A stretch of DNA of 18,408 bases from an uncultured Bacilli bacterium (GTDB taxonomy: Bacteria; Bacillota_I; Bacilli_A; RF39; UBA660): NCBI GenBank assembly GCA_947585885.1, contig CANPXI010000008.1, positions 1 through 18,408 on the forward strand. The letters run 5' to 3'. Shown here piece by piece: positions 13,769-18,408 of this stretch (position 1 is the stretch's first letter; each line of letters begins with the position of its first letter). The notes under the pieces are model-generated. The model did no database searches, was not told the origin of the DNA, and saw only the letters and a list, made by a program, of their open reading frames with translations. The translations under genes were made by a program, and so were the position numbers.

Positions 13769-15277
13769 TTATTTATTATCTTTTATTAATAAACTTTCTC
13801 CAGTCATTTGATCTGGTTTTTTTATTTCATATAAGTCTATTATTGTAGGTACAATGTCTTGTAGTGATCCTTCTGTTTTTATTTTATATTCTTCATTACA
13901 TATTATGAATGGCACCTTGCTTGTAGTATGACTAGTTATAGGTTCTCCATCTTTTGTTAGCATTTTTTCTGAGTTACCATGGTCTGCTGTTATTATTAGT
14001 TCGTAGAAGTTTTCTTTTGCTTTTTCAAATATTTTTCCTATACAGAAGTCACATATTTCTATTGCATCTATTGTTGCATCTAAGTTACCAGTGTGGCCTA
14101 CCATATCTGGGTTTGCAAAGTTTACTAGCATAAAGTCGTAGTCATTTTCTAAACATTTTAATACTGTTTGAGTAACTTCTCCAACACTCATTTCTGGTTT
14201 TTGATCATATGTTGCTACTTGAGGGCTAGGTATTAGTATTTTTTCTATATTATTACTATTTAATTCTTTCATACCATCAAAGAAATAAGTTACATGAGCA
14301 TATTTTTCTGTTTCAGCTATTCTTGCTTGTGTGTAATCTAAGCTATCTATGTATTCACCAAATGTATTAACTGGTTTTTCTGTATCGAAAGCATATGGAA
14401 CGCTTTCATGAATATTGAATAAAGAAGCCAGTTTTAATTCTTTAAATTGTTTTGTTTTAAATACTTTAAAGTTAGGATTTGTGAATGTTTCAATTATTTC
14501 TTTCATTCTTTCAGGTCTAAAGTTTATAAATAGTATAGCATCTTTTTCTTTTATTTCGTTTCCTTTTGTTATTATACTAGGGTTTATGAATTCATCTGTT
14601 ATGTTTCTTTTGTAGTGTTCTTTAAAGCATGTTTCAAATTTAGGAAATTCGTTACCTTCTCCATATACCATGGCATTATAGGCTTTTTTTATTCTTTCCC
14701 ATCTATTATCTCTATCCATTGTGTAGTATCTTCCACTTATTGTTGCAAGGGAACCTATTCCTAGTTTTTTTGCACGTGACATGAAATCTGTTACAAAGTC
14801 TATTCCACTTGTTACTTTTGTATCTCTTCCATCAGTTATGAAATGAAATGCTACGTTTTTTACTTTTTTTAGTTTATTCATTGCAAGAGCTGCATAAAAA
14901 TGGTTTGCACTTGAATGAACTCCACCATTTGATAATAGTCCAATTAAGTGAAGTGTGCTGTTGTTTTCATTAACATAGTCCATTAAGTTATTTAATACTT
15001 CATTACTAAAAAATTCTTTACTTTTGATTTTATCATTTATGTATGTTAAGGGTTGTGGGATTACTCTTCCACTTCCTATTGTCATGTGTCCTACTTCACT
15101 ATTACCCATTTGGCCTTTTGGAAGACCGACACTTACTCCACTTGCTTCTAGTTCTGCACATGGAAAAACTGCCATTAGTTTATCTAGAACTGGTGTTTTA
15201 GCATGTTTTATGGCATTTCCATAGTCACTATTATTTATACCAAAACCATCTAATATTAGTAATATTACTTTTTTCAT
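13769..15277 (-). CDS. gpmI: 2,3-bisphosphoglycerate-independent phosphoglycerate mutase
   Basis: Cytosolic glycolytic enzyme interconverting 3- and 2-phosphoglycerate, a two-Mn alkaline-phosphatase-superfamily protein. Its 502 aa are close to the usual 505-515. Likely metal and catalytic residues are visible: Asp10, the phosphoserine Ser60 in MGNSEVGH, His121, Asp149/Arg151/Asp152 in FITDGRDT, Arg183 and Arg189/Arg192 in SGRYYTMDRDNRWER, Lys325, Asp391/His395 in DMVGHTG, Asp432/His433 in ADHGNSE, and His450. No key residue appears missing. SD AGGTGA precedes the ATG. It follows spo0A by 45 nt with no hairpin between, so the two are probably co-transcribed. The inverted repeat after its stop is its likely terminator. 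Confidence 0.97.
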   Translation of the reverse strand: MKKVILLILDGFGINNSDYGNAIKHAKTPVLDKLMAVFPCAELEASGVSVGLPKGQMGNSEVGHMTIGSGRVIPQPLTYINDKIKSKEFFSNEVLNNLMDYVNENNSTLHLIGLLSNGGVHSSANHFYAALAMNKLKKVKNVAFHFITDGRDTKVTSGIDFVTDFMSRAKKLGIGSLATISGRYYTMDRDNRWERIKKAYNAMVYGEGNEFPKFETCFKEHYKRNITDEFINPSIITKGNEIKEKDAILFINFRPERMKEIIETFTNPNFKVFKTKQFKELKLASLFNIHESVPYAFDTEKPVNTFGEYIDSLDYTQARIAETEKYAHVTYFFDGMKELNSNNIEKILIPSPQVATYDQKPEMSVGEVTQTVLKCLENDYDFMLVNFANPDMVGHTGNLDATIDAIEICDFCIGKIFEKAKENFYELIITADHGNSEKMLTKDGEPITSHTTSKVPFIICNEEYKIKTEGSLQDIVPTIIDLYEIKKPDQMTGESLLIKDNK

Positions 15278-15322
15278 TAGTTCTTCACCTAGATATATAA
15301 TAGCATAAAGTTATTTTAATGT

Positions 15323-16087
15323 CTAACGTACTTTTATCATTTCTAGTCTTAATTTGTCAGCAATTGTTACTATGAATTCTGAATTTGTTGGTTTTGCTTT
15401 GTCTATATCAACTGAGTGGCCAAATATTTCTTCCATTAAGTCCCAGTCACCTCTGTTCCAACTAACTTCAATTGCGTGACGTATTGCTCTTTCTACTCTT
15501 GTTACAGATGTATCGTAGCGTGCACCTATTTCTGGATATAGTTCTTTTGTTATTCCGCCTATTAGGGAAGGGTTATCATAAACCATGTTGATTGCATCTC
15601 TAATGTATTGGTATCCTTTTATGTGTGAAGGTATTCCAAGTTCATGCAGTATTTTTGTTATCATTATTTGAGTGTTGTTGTCTTCAAATGATATTATTTT
15701 ATTTGTTTTTTGTTTTACGTTTGTTATATCAAGTATTCTTTTTTCTAGTTCATTTAAGTCAAATGGTTTTAATACAAAGTATTTTACTCCATATTCACTT
15801 ATGTTTCTTATTGTTTCTTGTTCGTTATAACTTGTTACTACTATTACGTTTACAGGAAGTTTTTTATCTTTTATTTTTTCTAATACATATATTCCATCTT
15901 TTCTTGGCATGATGAGGTCTAGAAGAACAGCATCTATTTCTTTATAGTCTTTTTCTATTATGTTCCATGCTTCTTCACCATCATAAGCTTCTTTTGTAAC
16001 TTCTATTTGTTTATTACTACTAAAATATTCTTTTAACATTTCAATCATTGCTTTATTATCGTCTACTAGCATTATTCTTTTTTTCAT
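15323..16087 (-). CDS. spo0A: Spo0A, sporulation master response regulator
   Basis: A 254-aa transcription factor that, when phosphorylated, binds 0A boxes and starts sporulation in Firmicutes. The receiver domain (about 1-120) has the acidic pair Asp9/Asp10, phosphoacceptor Asp57 (LLDLIMPRKDG), Thr85 and Lys107 (VLKPF). The Spo0A-specific effector domain (about 140-254) is very well kept: LHELGIPSHIKGYQYIRDAI, then the recognition-helix region SVTRVERAIRHAIEVSWNRGD, and AKPTNSEFIVTIADKLRLE at the C-terminus. SD AAGGAG precedes the ATG. Four phased 0A-like boxes lie upstream, suggesting autoregulation. It sits between pgk-tpiA and gpmI. The gene is intact, which implies the lineage sporulates or uses Spo0A for another stationary-phase role. 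Confidence 0.96.
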   Translation of the reverse strand: MKKRIMLVDDNKAMIEMLKEYFSSNKQIEVTKEAYDGEEAWNIIEKDYKEIDAVLLDLIMPRKDGIYVLEKIKDKKLPVNVIVVTSYNEQETIRNISEYGVKYFVLKPFDLNELEKRILDITNVKQKTNKIISFEDNNTQIMITKILHELGIPSHIKGYQYIRDAINMVYDNPSLIGGITKELYPEIGARYDTSVTRVERAIRHAIEVSWNRGDWDLMEEIFGHSVDIDKAKPTNSEFIVTIADKLRLEMIKVR

Positions 16088-16114
16088 TTTTAACTCTCCT
16101 TACATTGCCTTTTT

Positions 16115-16133
16115 ATTATAATATTTTATTATA
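16115..16133 (-). promoter_or_regulatory. Candidate downstream -10 boxes of spo0A (no -35)
   Basis: Two TATAAT matches on the minus strand (16128-16133 and 16115-16120) lie 30-45 bp from the spo0A start. Neither has a recognisable -35 box at 16-18 nt. The phased 0A-like boxes sit at about -40 to -80 relative to the first, the position expected of an activator. An activated second promoter is possible but unproven. Confidence 0.35.
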
Positions 16134-16160
16134 AGGAACTCTAGAGTTTAAATGGTCTAG

Positions 16161-16200
16161 TTTTGTCTAAAAATGTCGTTTTTTGTCGTTAAATGTCGAA
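16161..16200 (+). promoter_or_regulatory. Four 10-bp-phased 0A-box-like repeats upstream of spo0A
   Basis: Four consecutive decamers contain TGTCTAA (16164), TGTCGTT (16174), TGTCGTT (16184) and TGTCGAA (16194), each starting exactly 10 bp after the last. TGTCGAA matches the known Spo0A core recognition sequence. The exact helical phasing puts all sites on one face of the DNA, immediately upstream of the gene encoding the predicted binder. Confidence 0.75.
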
Positions 16201-16206
16201 ATGGTT

Positions 16207-16236
16207 ATTATAATTTTGCAAAAAAATTCCTGTAAG
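16207..16236 (-). promoter_or_regulatory. Candidate upstream promoter of spo0A
   Basis: On the minus strand a perfect -10 box TATAAT (16207-16212) has a 4/6 -35 box CTTACA (16231-16236) at 18 nt. The predicted start near 16200 would place the four 0A-like boxes at +1 to +40, a repressing position. The rest of the 198-nt gap between pgk-tpiA and spo0A (16088-16285) is AT-rich. I see no clear terminator after pgk-tpiA, so readthrough into spo0A is possible. Confidence 0.5.
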
Positions 16237-16285
16237 AGATAAATATTCATATTTTTTGTTCAACGCATTTAATTTTTTAATAAAG

Positions 16286-18193
16286 TTATTTTATATTATC
16301 AATTATTTCTTTTAACTTTTCTATATTAGTACTAATTTTACCTAGTATTACTCCATCAGTTACTTCTAAAACTTCATTTATGTTTTCTTTAGTTAAACCT
16401 CCTCCATATAGAAATGGAACATTTATATCAAATTCTTTTTTACAATATGTTTTTATTAGATATTTTTTATCTAGTATGTCATCTTTATCAATATAGTCTG
16501 AATCTATTTTTTCTGATGGTTCATAAGCTATTATTAAGTTTTTTATACTACTTAGGTCTATTCCTTTTAGATAGTATTTAAGTTCTTTTTTTAGTGTTTT
16601 ATCTTTTTCATCGTGTGCAAGACAAAGTATTGTTTTAAAGCCACTACTAACTGATTTAAATAGTTTTTCTTTTATTTCTTCATAAGTATCCAGTCTTAAT
16701 GTTAGCCTTTCTGGGTGACCTACTAAAGTGTAAGTAACACCTAAATCTTTTAATATTTCTAGACTTGTCTCACCTGTGTAAGAACCAAAATTATAACTAA
16801 AGAAATTTTGTGAACCAAGTGTTATATTAGAACTATTAAAGAGTTCGATATAAGCAATATTGGGCATTAGGACTAGATTGTTATAGTTTATTTTTTTAAT
16901 TTCTTCTTTGTATTTTTTAATTTCTTCATAACCAAGGTAACTTTTATGATTAAGGACAATTAACTTTTCTTCTTTTGGTGTTTCTTGTTTTTCTTCTTCT
17001 TTTTTTTCTTCTACTTCACTACTTAAGTCTTCAGTTTTATCTTCTATATTTTCTTTGTAATCTGTTTCCATTATTTTAAGTGGTTCTAATACTTTACCTT
17101 CTAAATATTTTAGGGATGCTCCTCCTCCAGTAGAAGTATAGTATGCATCATAGTTATATTTTTCTTTAGCACTTCCTGTGTCTCCTCCACATACTACTAC
17201 TTTATAGTTACCTGTTTTTAGAAATTCAAATATACTTTTTGTTCCATTTTCGTATTTAAGTTCTTCATATTTACCCATTGTACCATTCATAAGTATTAGG
17301 GTATCTTCTTTTAGTTTACTAGTAAATAGTTCTATAGTCTCAGGGCCTATATCCAATATAGATTCATCATCATTTATTTCTGATACTTTTTTTATTCCAT
17401 TTTCAGTAACTACATCTATTGGTAATATTATCTTATTTGTTTTTAATAATTCTTTTAGTTCTTCTAGTTTTTCAGTATCAACAAAAGTTGTTCCTACTTT
17501 TATATCTTTTGCTTTTAAAAAACTAGCACACATTGCACCACCTATTAGGAAGTATTCGGTTTTATCAAGTAGATTCTTTATTACACCTATTTTGTCACTT
17601 ACTTTAGCTCCACCTAGTAGTATTATTTTATTTTCATTTTTTATTTTATCTAGATTTTCTATTTCTTTTTCTACTAAAAATCCGATTGCGTGTGGTAAAT
17701 ATATGCTTATTCCATAAGTGGAAGCATGCATTCGGTGTGCACTACCAAAAGCATCTAATATAAATACTTCACCTAGAGAAGCCCAATATTTAGATAGTTC
17801 TGTATCACAATTACTTTCTAAAATATTAGGAACATCCATGTATCTAGTGTTTTCTAAAAGTACTATTTCCCCTGGTTTTAATTCGTTTATTATGTTTTCT
17901 AGTTCTTCTCCTTTTAGACACTTTGAAAATTTAATATCCATATTTAATAATTTAGATAGTTCTTCTTTTACAGGTAATAATGTATTTTTTTCTTTATCTG
18001 TTTCTTTTGTTATTTTACCTAAATGAGACATTAATATTATTTTAGCATTTTTATCTATTAAGTATTTTATTGTTTCTAAACTTGCAACTATTCTAGAATT
18101 ATCTAATATTTTACCGTCTTCTATTGGTACATTATAGTCTACTCTCACTATTACTTTTTTATTTTCTACATCTATATTTTTTATATTATTCAT
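16286..18193 (-). CDS. pgk-tpiA: Bifunctional phosphoglycerate kinase - triosephosphate isomerase fusion
   Basis: One 635-aa polypeptide with two glycolytic domains. PGK (about 1-378) has RVDYNVP, SHLGK, LLENTRY, DAFGSAHR, GGAKVSDK, NGTMGKYE (usually NGPMGxFE), CGGDTGSA and TGGGASLKYLEGK. A Glu/Lys-rich linker (about 379-409) follows. The TIM domain (about 410-635) keeps the catalytic Lys417 (LNHKSY), His493 (VGHPERL) and Glu558 (IAYEPSE). It departs from the family at the phosphate-gripping loop 6 (usual PVWAIGTG, here PSEKIDSD), at GHSER (GHPER) and at the GGS motif (GGG). A continuous PGK-TIM product is best known from Thermotoga. I chose the ATG at 18193, 6 nt after AAGGTG; the upstream GTG at 18202 overlaps that site. 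Confidence 0.93.
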   Translation of the reverse strand: MNNIKNIDVENKKVIVRVDYNVPIEDGKILDNSRIVASLETIKYLIDKNAKIILMSHLGKITKETDKEKNTLLPVKEELSKLLNMDIKFSKCLKGEELENIINELKPGEIVLLENTRYMDVPNILESNCDTELSKYWASLGEVFILDAFGSAHRMHASTYGISIYLPHAIGFLVEKEIENLDKIKNENKIILLGGAKVSDKIGVIKNLLDKTEYFLIGGAMCASFLKAKDIKVGTTFVDTEKLEELKELLKTNKIILPIDVVTENGIKKVSEINDDESILDIGPETIELFTSKLKEDTLILMNGTMGKYEELKYENGTKSIFEFLKTGNYKVVVCGGDTGSAKEKYNYDAYYTSTGGGASLKYLEGKVLEPLKIMETDYKENIEDKTEDLSSEVEEKKEEEKQETPKEEKLIVLNHKSYLGYEEIKKYKEEIKKINYNNLVLMPNIAYIELFNSSNITLGSQNFFSYNFGSYTGETSLEILKDLGVTYTLVGHPERLTLRLDTYEEIKEKLFKSVSSGFKTILCLAHDEKDKTLKKELKYYLKGIDLSSIKNLIIAYEPSEKIDSDYIDKDDILDKKYLIKTYCKKEFDINVPFLYGGGLTKENINEVLEVTDGVILGKISTNIEKLKEIIDNIK

Positions 18194-18211
18194 AGTCATC
18201 ACCTTAATTTT

Positions 18212-18217
18212 ATTATA
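18212..18217 (-). promoter_or_regulatory. Probable -10 box of pgk-tpiA
   Basis: A perfect TATAAT on the minus strand lies 18 nt upstream of the pgk-tpiA start, just upstream of the SD. No good -35 is seen at 16-18 nt; only T-rich sequence is present. The stretch 18218-18271 is otherwise featureless AT-rich DNA. Confidence 0.5.
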
Positions 18218-18271
18218 CTATTTATTTTTAAACAAAAATAGATTTAATATTATTTTTAACATTAAATTAAC

Positions 18272-18301
18272 AAAAAAAGATACCAGAATTTCTGATATCT
18301 A
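18272..18301 (-). terminator. Intrinsic terminator after the partial XRE gene
   Basis: On the minus strand a 10-bp stem (one G-U pair) with a 3-nt loop begins inside the TAG stop codon of the upstream gene (18300 to 18278) and is followed by seven T. It separates that gene from pgk-tpiA. Confidence 0.85.
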
Positions 18302-18408
18302 TTCAAAGAATTTATTTATAGGAACTTTAAGTACTTCACTTATCTTATATAAATTATATAAACTTATTCCACTTTCTATCTTATCACTTTCCATACTACC
18401 TATTAATG
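18299..18408 (-). CDS. XRE-family HTH regulator, 3' end only
   Basis: Partial gene running off the right edge. The last 36 codons read LIGSMESDKIESGISLYNLYKISEVLKVPINKFFE, then TAG. This is the C-terminal part of a Cro/C1-type helix-turn-helix: the recognition-helix end with ExG-like turn (IESG), followed by the last helix (LYKISEVLKVPINKFF). It stops right after the domain, so the protein is probably a short regulator of about 70-120 aa or has its extra domain N-terminal. Its partner genes are outside the window. Confidence 0.75.
   Translation of the reverse strand, partial: LIGSMESDKIESGISLYNLYKISEVLKVPINKFFE

Noticed and set aside
16213..16230. SigH-type promoter (AGGAATT on the minus strand) for spo0A
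   Set aside because: The -35-like AGGAATT is present, but no GAAT-type -10 appears at the right spacing.
16286..18193. PGK-TIM made by a frameshift, as reported for Thermotoga
   Set aside because: The two domains and the linker are in one continuous frame here, so no frameshift is needed.
11135..18202. UGA read as tryptophan (Mycoplasma-type code)
   Set aside because: All conserved Trp positions I checked use TGG and no frame is broken by TGA, so the standard bacterial code fits.
1..18408. CRISPR arrays, tRNA or rRNA genes, insertion sequences
   Set aside because: No spaced direct repeats, cloverleaf or rRNA stretches, or transposase motifs were seen on either strand.

Overview
The window comes from an AT-rich, low-GC Gram-positive bacterium (Firmicutes, Bacilli side). 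The evidence is the canonical S10-spc ribosomal protein gene order ending secY-adk, a C+ (zinc) form of S14, a four-cysteine zinc-type adenylate kinase, and a clear Spo0A. It does not look like a standard Bacillus: rpmD (L30) is missing, PGK and TIM are fused in one polypeptide, L3 and L24 carry long low-complexity tails, and none of the 29 visible stop codons is UGA although UGA is not read as Trp. My inference is an uncultured, probably gut-associated and partly reduced Bacilli lineage near the Erysipelotrichales/RF39/Mollicutes radiation. The species cannot be named from this sequence.

Layout. Positions 16-10877 (minus strand) hold one tight 22-gene unit: rpsJ-rplC-rplD-rplW-rplB-rpsS-rplV-rpsC-rplP-rpmC-rpsQ-rplN-rplX-rplE-rpsN-rpsH-rplF-rplR-rpsE-rplO-secY-adk. 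Gaps are 0-21 nt, several genes overlap, and I see no internal terminator. A near-consensus promoter (11006-11034) starts it, and almost all of the 5' leader (10908-10994) can fold into one stacked hairpin.

Positions 11095-13092 hold a divergent pair: a membrane-anchored, exported 537-aa protein (minus) with a DUF6273-like C-terminus, and a small XRE repressor (plus). Two palindromes sit on the -35 and -10 boxes of the promoter of the exported protein gene. A bidirectional terminator separates XRE from an AbiEi-like antitoxin gene (13100-13705, minus) that has no visible toxin partner. That gene has its own promoter framed by a 20-bp inverted repeat, which also looks like the terminator of gpmI.

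Positions 13769-18193 (minus) carry gpmI, spo0A and a pgk-tpiA fusion, so three glycolytic activities surround the sporulation master regulator. Upstream of spo0A lie four 0A-box-like heptamers with exact 10-bp periodicity, suggesting autoregulation. The right edge (18299-18408) holds the 3' end of another XRE-type regulator with its terminator.
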